A DNA stretch of 64,000 nucleotides from Christiangramia portivictoriae DSM 23547 (GTDB lineage Bacteria; Bacteroidota; Bacteroidia; Flavobacteriales; Flavobacteriaceae), in the NCBI RefSeq assembly GCF_000423045.1, contig NZ_KE383972.1:453670-517669 (forward strand), written 5' to 3'. The notes under the pieces were generated by a model. The model ran no database searches and was not told the origin of the DNA. It saw only the letters and a program-made list of their open reading frames with translations. The translations under genes and the position numbers were made by a program. Shown here piece by piece: positions 1 to 8,859 of the stretch. Position 1 is the first letter of the stretch; the number at the start of each line of letters is the position of its first letter.

Positions 1-170
1 CTCAGGCTTTTGGAATTTTCACAAACAGTAGATTAGTGCTCCTTTATACAGTTGAAAGTGATCTGGGAGATGGCTGGGAGAGTCAGGAGGTTCACAATGA
101 CCCCGAAGAAGTCAGGGTAAAAGCTCTGCAAATGGGCGCGAACATTATTAAATACGCATTTGAAAATTAA
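1..170 (+). CDS. DUF4159 domain protein, C-terminal end (partial)
   Basis: An open frame enters from the left edge (codons begin at base 3) and stops with TAA at 168-170. The 55 visible residues contain LGDGWESQEVHNDPEEVR followed by a stretch ending IIKYAFEN. This fits the C-terminus of DUF4159 proteins, a Rossmann-like family usually found with MoxR ATPases, DUF58 and VWA proteins. The biochemical role of the family is not established. The next gene starts 2 bases after the stop, so they are probably co-transcribed. The start and N-terminus lie outside the window. Confidence 0.75.
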   Translation, partial: QAFGIFTNSRLVLLYTVESDLGDGWESQEVHNDPEEVRVKALQMGANIIKYAFEN

Positions 171-172
171 CT

Positions 173-676
173 ATGCAGCTTACTCACGACACCACTAATT
201 TTAACTCGAAGAAATTCCCGGTAATTTTACTTTTGGACAATATCACCAGCGAGGCGAACATTGGCAGTATCTTTCGGCTGGCAGATGCCTTTGGAGTTGA
301 AAAGCTGTTATTTCATGGAACACCACCTAATCTTGACAGTAACCGGTTAAAACGCACGGCCAGAAACACCCATAAAACGGTAGACTTCGAAGTGTACGAG
401 GACGCTACACCAATGATCACAGATCTCGTGGAAGATGGTTATAAGATGATTGCAGTCGAGATCACTTCGTCAAGCCAGCCAATATCAGATTTTAAAGCCG
501 ATTCTGAAAAAATCCTTTTAGTAGGCGGAAACGAGAGGCATGGTATTTCCGAAGACATTTTAAAAAACTGCGATTTGGCATACCATATCGAGATGTTCGG
601 GAAGAATAGCAGCATGAATGTCGCCCAGTCCCTGGGAATTGCTTTGTATGAAATTACAAAAGTACTGTGCAGTTAA
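173..676 (+). CDS. TrmH/SpoU-family RNA 2'-O-methyltransferase
   Basis: A 167-residue SPOUT-fold RNA ribose methyltransferase that would use S-adenosylmethionine. All three SpoU motifs are visible: motif 1 NIGSIFRLADAFG with N29 and catalytic-type R35, motif 2 GGNERHGIS from about residue 118, and motif 3 SMNVAQSLGIALYEI from about residue 147, which forms part of the SAM-binding trefoil knot. There is no N-terminal L30e-like substrate-binding domain, so it is a minimal SPOUT protein of TrmH/TrmL size. The target RNA cannot be told from sequence. It starts 2 bases after the DUF4159 gene and is followed after 23 bases by the permease gene. Confidence 0.88.
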   Translation: MQLTHDTTNFNSKKFPVILLLDNITSEANIGSIFRLADAFGVEKLLFHGTPPNLDSNRLKRTARNTHKTVDFEVYEDATPMITDLVEDGYKMIAVEITSSSQPISDFKADSEKILLVGGNERHGISEDILKNCDLAYHIEMFGKNSSMNVAQSLGIALYEITKVLCS

Positions 677-699
677 TCTAGAAATAATATATTTACGCT

Positions 700-1788
700 G
701 TGAAAGCAAAAGAATTCGCGAACGGTATTTTAAGGGCAGTGGGTATCATGATAGGTATCGTCCTGGCGCTTTATTTTCTATGGGAAATCCAATCGGTGAT
801 CGTATATATCGCCATTGCCGGAATTATTGCTTTAGTGGGGCGACCCGTCGTTATTTTTCTTCGGAATAAACTCAAACTCCCCAACCAGATTGCCGTGATC
901 ATAGTATTACTGCTGGTCTTATCGATATTTGTGGGTATCATTTTTGTTTTTGTTCCCATAATCATTGAACAAAGTAAATATCTGGGACAAATCGATGTAG
1001 AAGCTTTTAAAAGCGACCTTAACGATCTGAATGATCAGGTTAATAATTACCTGGGCGTAAACGAATTAAATTTAATCGAAGGTTTAAAAAGAAGTGAATT
1101 TGTAAGAAACTTTGATGTTGCCCTCATTCCGGAATTTCTGAACAATGTTTTCGGGATTTTAGGAACTACCCTGGTCGCCGTGTTTTCGATCATCTTTATT
1201 TCCTTTTTCTTTCTGAAGGATTCCAAATTAATGCTGAACAGTATTCTGGTATTTGCAAATCGTGGTGATGAGAAGAAGTTTCAAAGAGTTTTTAATAAGA
1301 TCAAGGTATTATTAAGTCGCTATTTTGTAGGGTTAACAATGCAAATTGCCGTTTTGTTTTTCCTCTATTCTATTCTGCTAAGTGTTTTTGAGATTAATAA
1401 CCCCATTGCGATCGCGTTTATTTGTGCGTTCCTGAATCTTGTTCCTTACCTTGGACCGCTTTTAGCCGGAATTTTAATGGCTTTATTCGTTATTTCCAGT
1501 TTTCTTGGAGCAGATTTCAGCAGTATTATTCTCCCCAGATTGATCTACGTAATGATGGGATATGCGATTTGTCAATTAATAGACAATTTTATTTCGCAAC
1601 CTATGATCTTTGGCGCCAGTGTAAAATCTCATCCTTTAGAAATATTCCTTATCATTCTCATCGCCGGCCTTTTGTTCGGGATCGCAGGGATGGTGGTCGC
1701 GGTTCCATTTTATACGGCGTTAAAAGTAATCGCCAAGGAATCTTTGAGTGAATACAAGATCGTGAAACGATTAACCCGAGACCTGTAA
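700..1788 (+). CDS. AI-2E/PerM-family membrane transporter
   Basis: A 362-residue polytopic inner-membrane protein of the AI-2E transporter (PerM/TqsA/YhhT) superfamily. Two hydrophobic helices at residues 5-55, a third at about 65-90, a hydrophilic stretch at 95-150 rich in acidic and Asn residues, then four or five helices to the C-terminus give the usual arrangement. The segment with FLNLVPYLGPLLAG matches the family's conserved P-Y-x-G-P loop. The substrate is unknown; members have been linked to autoinducer-2 export or Na+/H+ exchange. The start is GTG at 700; no upstream ATG fits. It sits 23 bases after the methyltransferase gene and 5 bases before the next gene. Confidence 0.85.
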   Translation: MKAKEFANGILRAVGIMIGIVLALYFLWEIQSVIVYIAIAGIIALVGRPVVIFLRNKLKLPNQIAVIIVLLLVLSIFVGIIFVFVPIIIEQSKYLGQIDVEAFKSDLNDLNDQVNNYLGVNELNLIEGLKRSEFVRNFDVALIPEFLNNVFGILGTTLVAVFSIIFISFFFLKDSKLMLNSILVFANRGDEKKFQRVFNKIKVLLSRYFVGLTMQIAVLFFLYSILLSVFEINNPIAIAFICAFLNLVPYLGPLLAGILMALFVISSFLGADFSSIILPRLIYVMMGYAICQLIDNFISQPMIFGASVKSHPLEIFLIILIAGLLFGIAGMVVAVPFYTALKVIAKESLSEYKIVKRLTRDL

Positions 1789-1793
1789 AGCTG

Positions 1794-2987
1794 ATGCTAA
1801 ACAAGGCCCTTTTGGACGAGGAGGTACGGTCATTTATCAGGGAAAATCAACAAAAAGATCTGCCTGAATTGATTTTGAAAGGCAGTCCATTTTCTCAAAT
1901 TAGCATACAGGAACTTGCAACGCAAATAAAAGGAAGACGTGTTGCAGAAAAAAAGTTTCCGCTGCTTTTCCATAAACAGCGTATACTGTATCCGCCAAAA
2001 CTTAACCTGGAACAGACTTCATCACAAATTACAGCTGAATACAAAGCAAGCCTGGTAAAAGGCGACTCCGGAGCCGATCTTACCGGTGGTTTGGGTATAG
2101 ATACCTATTTTCTGTCAAAACGATTTGAAAGTTTTCAGTATTACGAGATGAATAGAGATCTCTCTGAAATTGCTGCCCATAACTTCAAGGAACTGGAAGC
2201 TACCAACATTAATGTTCAACATGGGAATAGCATCCAGCTATTAAAAGATACTGAACAGAAATTTGACTGCATCTATGCAGATCCTGCGAGAAGAGATGAA
2301 CGTGGCTCTAAAGTCTACCAACTCTCTGACTGTTTACCTGATATCCCTGAACATCTTGATTTTTTGCTGGAAAAGTCACATCGCATACTACTGAAAACTT
2401 CGCCCATACTTGATATTAAAGCCGGATTGCGTGAACTACATTCTGTAAAAGAGATCCACGTTGTAGCTGTAAATAATGAAGTAAAAGAAGTGATCTGGCT
2501 CATTGAAAAAGACTGGAATGCCGATCCAGAACTCACAACCATCAATTTCCAGGGTAAGAAGCTGCAGAAGTTTGGTTACGACACAGGAATCAAAACCCTG
2601 GGTGCAGTGCTTTCGCAGCCATTAAAGTATCTATATGAGCCGAATGCCGCGATCATGAAAAGTGGTTTATTTACTGAAATAAGTAACTCTTTCAAAGTTC
2701 CAAAGCTTCATCTTAATTCCCATTTATACACTTCAGAAATATTGCGGAAAGAGTTTCCTGGAAGGATATTTCAAATAACTGATATTAAGAGATATAGTGA
2801 TAAGGACCTAAAGAAAAAATTGAAAAATACAAAAGCCAATGTTACTACGAGAAATTTCCCAGTTTCAGTAGAAAATATCCGTAAAAAATACAGAATACAG
2901 GACGGTGGAAGTGTTTACATTTTCTTTACCACAAATCCTGACGACGAGAAGATCGTGATCTTCTGCAAAAAGGCCCAACTAGCGTAG
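1794..2987 (+). CDS. Class I SAM methyltransferase with THUMP-like domain
   Basis: A 397-residue protein of the Bacteroidota PG_1098-like family. An N-terminal helical/ferredoxin-like region leads into a Rossmann methyltransferase with SAM motif I GADLTGGLGIDTYFL (D95 onward) and a catalytic-type motif DPARRDERG at residue 163. The DPARR motif is the family's version of the DPPY/NPPY loop of nucleic-acid methyltransferases. The C-terminal 80 residues, basic and with an FPVSVENIRKKY segment, match the THUMP-like tail, which suggests RNA binding. Its end overlaps the end of the convergent ligase gene by 9 bases. The RNA substrate is not known to me. Confidence 0.82.
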   Translation: MLNKALLDEEVRSFIRENQQKDLPELILKGSPFSQISIQELATQIKGRRVAEKKFPLLFHKQRILYPPKLNLEQTSSQITAEYKASLVKGDSGADLTGGLGIDTYFLSKRFESFQYYEMNRDLSEIAAHNFKELEATNINVQHGNSIQLLKDTEQKFDCIYADPARRDERGSKVYQLSDCLPDIPEHLDFLLEKSHRILLKTSPILDIKAGLRELHSVKEIHVVAVNNEVKEVIWLIEKDWNADPELTTINFQGKKLQKFGYDTGIKTLGAVLSQPLKYLYEPNAAIMKSGLFTEISNSFKVPKLHLNSHLYTSEILRKEFPGRIFQITDIKRYSDKDLKKKLKNTKANVTTRNFPVSVENIRKKYRIQDGGSVYIFFTTNPDDEKIVIFCKKAQLA

Positions 2988-4232
2988 GTCGTAAAAGATC
3001 TTAGGCTTTCTACTACCTGCAGGAAATTTTAACTGCTGAAGTTCTTTAGAATCTTTTGAAATAATTTCGGGAGTCACATTTAGGCCTGCTTTTAAATGTT
3101 TCTTCAGAACATCGAGTTCACTAAAACTTTCCGGTATTAAGATCTGTAGTGTATCGCCGCCAATTTGGTCGAGGGAAACTTCGATAATGAAATTTTGGAG
3201 CCCGTTGAATTCATTCAAAATTTCAATAATATGCTGTGGGTACAGGCTAACGCCTTTTAGCTTTATTTTTTGCTGCCTTCTGCCAATAACAGAACCCAAT
3301 CTTCTTCCATTTCTTCCGCAAGCGCAGGTTTGATCTGTATAAGTTAGCATATCGCCTGTTGCAAATCGAATAAGAGGCATCGTTTTCACCTTTAAAGGCG
3401 TGACTACTAATTCCCCTACTTCACCTTCAGCCACATGATTGCCATCCTGATCAAGGATTTCAGTGTATATGAGATCTTCCTGGACGTGATTGCCCTGATG
3501 GTGTTCACATTCAGTAAATGCAGTTGCCATCTCTGTAGAGGCATAGGTTGAAAACAACTTGATATCCCAGAGAGAAGAGATCTTTTTTCCGAGACTATTC
3601 AGCTTAAAATCTGAAGTCCTTAGTGGCTCACCAATACAAATTGCCGCTTGAATAGAGCAATTTTGATAATCGATCCCATTCTCTTGTGCATACTGAATCA
3701 GCTTCAGTAAAAAGGATGGAACTGCGATGATATAAGTTGGTTTGAACCTGAAAACACTTTCCCACTGTAAGGCTGGCAGCCCGCCTCCTGTTCTTATCGC
3801 TCCTGCGCCCAGTTTTCTAAGGCCCAGAAAATAAGCCATTCCAGCCATAAATCTTCGATCCAGTGTTGTGGTGATTAATACTTTGTCAAGCTTAGTAATC
3901 CCGGCAAGTTTGAATGAAGCAGCCTCATTCATGGCAAGCCTGTTCAGGTCATGCTCGTTCAAATAAAATGAAACAGGTTTACCAAGAGTCCCACTGGTGG
4001 TTACATGATCGATAATTTCTTCCTGAGGAACAGCTATGAAATCACAGTTTTGTTGCTGAAGCTGTTCTTTGGTAGTCACCGGTATTTTTCTAAAATCCTT
4101 ATATGAGCTCATTGCCTCAAGGTATAAAGCCTGCTTCTTAAAAACATCCTGATAGAACCTGGAATTTTCCAAAGCATACTTTAATTGTTGCTGAAGTTCC
4201 TGCCAATGCATACTTTGATCCTTCTTTTGCAC
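2979..4232 (-). CDS. Phenylacetate-CoA ligase-like adenylate-forming enzyme
   Basis: A 417-residue ANL-superfamily adenylating enzyme of the PaaK/F390-synthetase type. Visible motifs are the phosphate-binding loop VTTSGTLGKPVSF (residues 77-89), YASTEM (230-235), RFATGD (289-294) with the ribose-binding Asp, a CACGR cysteine pair (303-307) and the hinge LKGVSLYP (325 onward). As the last gene of the pigment operon it is the obvious candidate for activating 4-coumarate, the product of the upstream ammonia-lyase, for loading onto the carrier protein at 14090. That assignment comes from context; aryl-polyene clusters need such a starter ligase. Internal M8 is an alternative start. Confidence 0.82.
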   Translation of the reverse strand: MQKKDQSMHWQELQQQLKYALENSRFYQDVFKKQALYLEAMSSYKDFRKIPVTTKEQLQQQNCDFIAVPQEEIIDHVTTSGTLGKPVSFYLNEHDLNRLAMNEAASFKLAGITKLDKVLITTTLDRRFMAGMAYFLGLRKLGAGAIRTGGGLPALQWESVFRFKPTYIIAVPSFLLKLIQYAQENGIDYQNCSIQAAICIGEPLRTSDFKLNSLGKKISSLWDIKLFSTYASTEMATAFTECEHHQGNHVQEDLIYTEILDQDGNHVAEGEVGELVVTPLKVKTMPLIRFATGDMLTYTDQTCACGRNGRRLGSVIGRRQQKIKLKGVSLYPQHIIEILNEFNGLQNFIIEVSLDQIGGDTLQILIPESFSELDVLKKHLKAGLNVTPEIISKDSKELQQLKFPAGSRKPKIFYDLR

Positions 4233-4242
4233 AATTACTTAT

Positions 4243-5901
4243 TTAAATTTTTCTGCTGGATTTTCTAATCATTTTTTCCACTTCTTTCAAATCTGGAACC
4301 GTGGTGATTTCTCTTTTCCTGGCCTGTTTAAAGTGGATCAACGCCTTTTTATATTCTTCCTGATCATAGTATATCTTTCCAGCTAGATACCATGCTTCCC
4401 AAAAATTAGGATTAAGCTTTATCAATTTCCGGGCCTTGGCCTTTGTCACAGAGCTGCCACCGTTAATTGCTCGTTTCACTTCACTCTCCAGTTTTCTGAA
4501 AGCTTCGTAATCCTGGTATTGTTTAGTCTGAAGAAAATCACTTTTAGCAATATTCAGCTCTTTTGTAGCTACAGAACTTTTCACAGGACCGTTCTTAAAT
4601 TTTGAGAATACCTGTTTGAGATCATAATGTATAAATTCACCCATCTGGTAAGGATTTGAACTCACCCAGACTTTTCTTTCAGAAGGTTTGAAAACGATCC
4701 CATGATGTGCCAGAAGCTGATTGATGGCTTTTTCATTTCCCATACCAATGGAACTTCCATCCTGTCCCTGTCTATCTCTTAAAATTTGTACAGCGGTTTC
4801 CGGATTCAATTTCTTTTCCTGATCAAGTAATTGCTGCATACGGTCGAACCTGTACTGCGTATGACTTTCCTCGCGAGTCAGCTTATTATTCTTATCTGTA
4901 CTATAGGCTGCGCTTTGAAAATGATTGCTGCAAACAAGTTGGTCACGATTCTCTACTTCATACACTCCAAAGTTACCAGGAGAGACTTCGATTAAAACTG
5001 TTCTTTTTTCCTCACCACTTCCAATCATAATAGATTCTGAAACAAACACATCACGTTTTTTCGCAATGGCTATTGCCTCCTCGATGGATCCCGCATATTG
5101 TAAAATTTCGCGGGCTAACAGACTAATGGGAGTTTTTGCAACCAGCGGCATTCTGGATTTCCCGGCATTGATGGTTACAGTGATTCCCTGCATGTTCATT
5201 CCGCTCAAAGCACCTATCATCCCGCCCCAGGTATACATCATAAATCGGTGCCCATTATCAGGTTTCACAAATGCTGCGATCTTTTGTTCTCCAAAATCAT
5301 CACCGGCATAAAAATCGAAATTTCTACCTATTAATAATTCTCCATCACTGGTTTTGCCATCCCAGGCTGCAAAACTTGTACATCCCACCAGCATGAGATC
5401 CTGTAAAGCATGACCTATATCATGAGCGCCGTGAAAATAAAGCATGCGAATATAGCCTGGTGCAAAATCATCATATTTTTCCAGTCCGTACCTGGAGACG
5501 CCATAGATTTCCTGTTTATATTCTTCGGAAACGTGAAGATATAATTTGCGGTTAAACCAGCTTACGAAGGTTTTCAGAAATCCACGATAATTATCTGAAG
5601 GCACCATTTCTTCCAGCTTGGACATAAAAGCATTTTCCTGGTGGTGAATAAGTTCGCGTCCAAGGCTCCCGTGCGCTACTCCTCTTTCCAGCGCGTTGCC
5701 TTCCAGATACATTTCCCAAACACCAAGATCATTCTGGTAAAGCTGATTCCTGCCTAAACTATATAGACTATCTGAATGTTTAATTCTTGTAGTATCGATT
5801 GCCTCGAGTCCGCTAAGATCTGGCCTGTGCTGCATGGACTTTTTGATTCCGCAGGAACTAAATAGAAGCAGTATTAGAATATGTACAAGATGATTCTTCA
5901 T
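4243..5901 (-). CDS. C45-family autoproteolytic acyltransferase/hydrolase lipoprotein with TPR tail
   Basis: A 552-residue lipoprotein: signal with lipobox LLFSSC, C17 being the lipidated residue. The body is an Ntn-hydrolase of the acyl-CoA:6-aminopenicillanate acyltransferase/choloylglycine hydrolase superfamily. The likely nucleophile is C174 in LVGCTSFAAWDGKTSDG, followed by IGRNFDF (191-197) with the family's Arg and Asp. In this family the chain is cleaved before the Cys, which would detach residues 1-173. The last 80 residues form TPR-like helices (WEAWYLAGKIYYDQEEYKKAL). It may act on an acylated pigment or its lipid partner in the periplasm; this is inference. It overlaps the end of the exporter gene by 1 base. 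Confidence 0.78.
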   Translation of the reverse strand: MKNHLVHILILLLFSSCGIKKSMQHRPDLSGLEAIDTTRIKHSDSLYSLGRNQLYQNDLGVWEMYLEGNALERGVAHGSLGRELIHHQENAFMSKLEEMVPSDNYRGFLKTFVSWFNRKLYLHVSEEYKQEIYGVSRYGLEKYDDFAPGYIRMLYFHGAHDIGHALQDLMLVGCTSFAAWDGKTSDGELLIGRNFDFYAGDDFGEQKIAAFVKPDNGHRFMMYTWGGMIGALSGMNMQGITVTINAGKSRMPLVAKTPISLLAREILQYAGSIEEAIAIAKKRDVFVSESIMIGSGEEKRTVLIEVSPGNFGVYEVENRDQLVCSNHFQSAAYSTDKNNKLTREESHTQYRFDRMQQLLDQEKKLNPETAVQILRDRQGQDGSSIGMGNEKAINQLLAHHGIVFKPSERKVWVSSNPYQMGEFIHYDLKQVFSKFKNGPVKSSVATKELNIAKSDFLQTKQYQDYEAFRKLESEVKRAINGGSSVTKAKARKLIKLNPNFWEAWYLAGKIYYDQEEYKKALIHFKQARKREITTVPDLKEVEKMIRKSSRKI

Positions 5902-8852
5902 TAACTAAGTTTACGATAAATAAGAATATCGTTCTGTCGATAAACAAGTTCAAAGTTTTGATCCAGTAGCCAGCGTGTTGAGGTTTTGGTATCAACAAAC
6001 AACATAGAATCGGCATATTTAGAGAGATCTTTCAAAAGCGCAGAATCCTGAATTTCACCCTGAATAACATAATTTTTCAATAATGGAAAATCGTTTAGAT
6101 CTTCCAGTATGTAAATCTTTTCCTCCCAGGCTCTGTATGCATTCCTGGCTCCAATCCTTGGCAATTCTTCAGGCTCAAAGCTATATACCTCCATTTCAGG
6201 ATATTTCTTCTTGAGGAACAATGGCAGTATTCCTATTCCTGAATTTAGTACAAGAACTTCGTCTGCTTCAGCAAGATAACGTGAAATCTTTAAAAACTTT
6301 TCCCGGTTTTTTCTGATTTCAGCTTTTGCTTCAGAATAAGTCGAGTGAAAGCGGTAATGCTTTAGAATTGCATGTTTATGATAGAGCTTTTCAGCAATAG
6401 AATTGTCTTTATTTCTTCTGAAGGAAATTGATGCAGGCTGCTGAAAGATCAATTTTCTGAATAGACTACGCTGTAATATAAAACTTACTGAAACAGCCGT
6501 AAGTACACCAATGATCGAAACTATCGAAATAGATCGTAGAGCAGGATGAACTGCAAAAATGAGCGCTCCCATTCCCAGCAAGGTTGTGATCACCGATAAA
6601 AGGATGGAGGCCTGGTAAGTCTGTAACTCAGATGTTCCTGTTTCATATTCCCTGAGACATGAATTAGTTATAAAAATACTATAGTCGAGGCCGAGCCCAA
6701 AAATAAAACTCGAGATGATGATATTTAGAATATTGAATTCAATATCGAAAAAATACATAATCCCCAACGCGCAGATCCATGTAATCACTATAGGCAGCAG
6801 GGTAATGATACTTAGCAGGAGATTTTGATAGAACAGCAGAAGTATGATAAAAACCGCGATGACAGAGGCGGCTATCAATATATTGAAATCGGCTTTAAGA
6901 TCCCCTAAAAAATTCTGATTGATCGCCTTTCTATCCAGGGCCACCACTCCCGGTACATTTTCGAAATAGGTCATAAAACGCTCCACTTTATCCTGCTCGA
7001 GGTTGACAGTGCTGGTAACTGTGGATAGATTAGCGTCCCGGGATATAAAATCGTTGAGATACAAAGAGCCTGCCTGCTGATATTCTTTAAGCCCTATACT
7101 GGAATAATTCTTCTGCAGTACCTCCTCAAATTTGCTGAAACTATTGGATTTAAATCCGAAATCACTGGAGATCTCATCGAGTTGGTTTTTCAGTGAATCC
7201 TGCCTTTTTACAGTCCAGAAAGTATTCCATTGTTCGATATGCGAATCCTGGGTATCTGTGGAAAGCACAACTCCTCCAATACTACTGAAATTTCTGATAT
7301 CGCCTTCCTGTTCGAAATTTTTAAGGTCCTGGTAAAGTTCATTATTTCTGTAAAGCGCCTCATCCAGTGAATTCCCATAGGCTACCAGCAGAATGGTCTT
7401 TCCCGATCTTCCCGCTAGTGCTTCCAGTTCAGTTTCTACTTTCTTAATATTTTCAGGCTGGTAGTTTAGCGCTGAGAGATCTTCATTAAAACTAACCTTT
7501 GTAAAAAACAGCAGAGAAACTAAGAACAATCCTGAAAGCAGGTACACCAAAGGTTTAAACCGGGAGTAATCCAGGCCTGCGATTTTGTCTAGCCAGGTTG
7601 TCTTGGATGGGATAGTATCTGGAGTGTATAATAGCGGAATGAGAATGAGTGCAAAGATCGAAGAGAAAAGTACACTTAAACCTGCAAAAATTCCCAGATC
7701 ACGCAGCGCTGTACTTTTTACAAATACAAGGCATAAAAATGCAACTGCCGTAGTAAGACTACTCATAATGACTGGTCTGGTGATTTCGCTGTATAGCTTT
7801 TTTACATCAGAACTATTTCGAAGATGAGTTAAGATATGCAAAGAATAATCCAGTGTAATCCCCAGTAATATTGCCCCAATTCCTAAGCTTATGGCCGAAA
7901 CTGAACCCTGTGCAATGTAGAGTATCGCAACAGCCGTAATTCCGGCAAAAAGACCCGGCACGAATAACAGAACCGGAACATAGAATTTTCTGTAATAAAC
8001 CACCAGCAGTATAAGCAATATGGCTACGGTAATCATCACAGTGGTACGAATGTCTTTTTTAATCTGTTCTGCATTGGCTACCGAATAGCGCAGACCTCCA
8101 AAGTAATCTCCAGTAACATTGACGTAATGTTTATTAAGCGATTCGATTTTTTGATCCAGTTTGCTCGTGAATTCTTTATTCCTGTTAGATTCTGAAGCTG
8201 GATAAACGGGATCTATGAAAAAAAGGATGTTCCTTTGATCCAGCGTTATGATATAGTTCTCGTATAAAACGTATTGATCACCTACCTGTAATTCCTGCAA
8301 GCGAGCCAGACCAAGACTGGTAAGGTTCAATGGATCTGAAAGGAAATATTTCTTGGTTACGAAACCAGTGGGCGAAATTAGTTGTTTGTAACCAGATTCT
8401 ATACTGGCAGCGATACTGTCTGGATGGGTTTTACGCTCTATTTTGGAGTAATCCTGATCGTTTAGAAAGATCGGCAAATTAGACTGAACAAAATTATAGA
8501 TCTGGTTAATGTCCTGATTCGGGATCTTAGCTTTTACATCGGTTACATATTCTGAAAGTTCAGAGTTTAAAAATTCTGACATTTCATCGGCATAAGCGAC
8601 CAGACTGTCCCGGTCTGCATTTTCATTTGCTTTGACCCGAAATATGATTTTGTCTGAAAATTTCGATTCGTCCAGAATTGTTTTTACAAGATCCTGATCG
8701 CTCCCGGATGGAACAAGTTTAGTGATATCTTCTTCCAGCTTGATTCCTGAAGCAAGAAAGGACATCAACCCGAGATAAATGAACGAGAGAACCAGCGCCA
8801 GATTTTTTCTGCTGTGTAATATATTGTAGAGTTTACAAAACAATCTAGACAT
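5901..8852 (-). CDS. MMPL/RND-type exporter fused to a methyltransferase-like domain
   Basis: A 983-residue inner-membrane exporter. After the first helix (near residue 15-35) comes a large periplasmic domain, then a five-to-six-helix bundle, then a second helix-periplasmic-bundle unit; this two-fold pattern is the MMPL/RND (HAE3-like) plan. The C-terminal 150 residues are soluble and contain VLVLNSGIGILPLFL and then VYSFEPEE, which look like SAM motifs I and II of a Rossmann methyltransferase. ATG at 8852 was chosen: it lies 7 bases after the preceding stop at 8860 and begins with the positively charged segment before helix 1, whereas the ATG at 8948 would overlap the upstream gene by 89 bases. 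It probably exports the pigment or its lipid conjugate. Confidence 0.82.
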   Translation of the reverse strand: MSRLFCKLYNILHSRKNLALVLSFIYLGLMSFLASGIKLEEDITKLVPSGSDQDLVKTILDESKFSDKIIFRVKANENADRDSLVAYADEMSEFLNSELSEYVTDVKAKIPNQDINQIYNFVQSNLPIFLNDQDYSKIERKTHPDSIAASIESGYKQLISPTGFVTKKYFLSDPLNLTSLGLARLQELQVGDQYVLYENYIITLDQRNILFFIDPVYPASESNRNKEFTSKLDQKIESLNKHYVNVTGDYFGGLRYSVANAEQIKKDIRTTVMITVAILLILLVVYYRKFYVPVLLFVPGLFAGITAVAILYIAQGSVSAISLGIGAILLGITLDYSLHILTHLRNSSDVKKLYSEITRPVIMSSLTTAVAFLCLVFVKSTALRDLGIFAGLSVLFSSIFALILIPLLYTPDTIPSKTTWLDKIAGLDYSRFKPLVYLLSGLFLVSLLFFTKVSFNEDLSALNYQPENIKKVETELEALAGRSGKTILLVAYGNSLDEALYRNNELYQDLKNFEQEGDIRNFSSIGGVVLSTDTQDSHIEQWNTFWTVKRQDSLKNQLDEISSDFGFKSNSFSKFEEVLQKNYSSIGLKEYQQAGSLYLNDFISRDANLSTVTSTVNLEQDKVERFMTYFENVPGVVALDRKAINQNFLGDLKADFNILIAASVIAVFIILLLFYQNLLLSIITLLPIVITWICALGIMYFFDIEFNILNIIISSFIFGLGLDYSIFITNSCLREYETGTSELQTYQASILLSVITTLLGMGALIFAVHPALRSISIVSIIGVLTAVSVSFILQRSLFRKLIFQQPASISFRRNKDNSIAEKLYHKHAILKHYRFHSTYSEAKAEIRKNREKFLKISRYLAEADEVLVLNSGIGILPLFLKKKYPEMEVYSFEPEELPRIGARNAYRAWEEKIYILEDLNDFPLLKNYVIQGEIQDSALLKDLSKYADSMLFVDTKTSTRWLLDQNFELVYRQNDILIYRKLS

Positions 8853-8859
8853 TCGCAGC

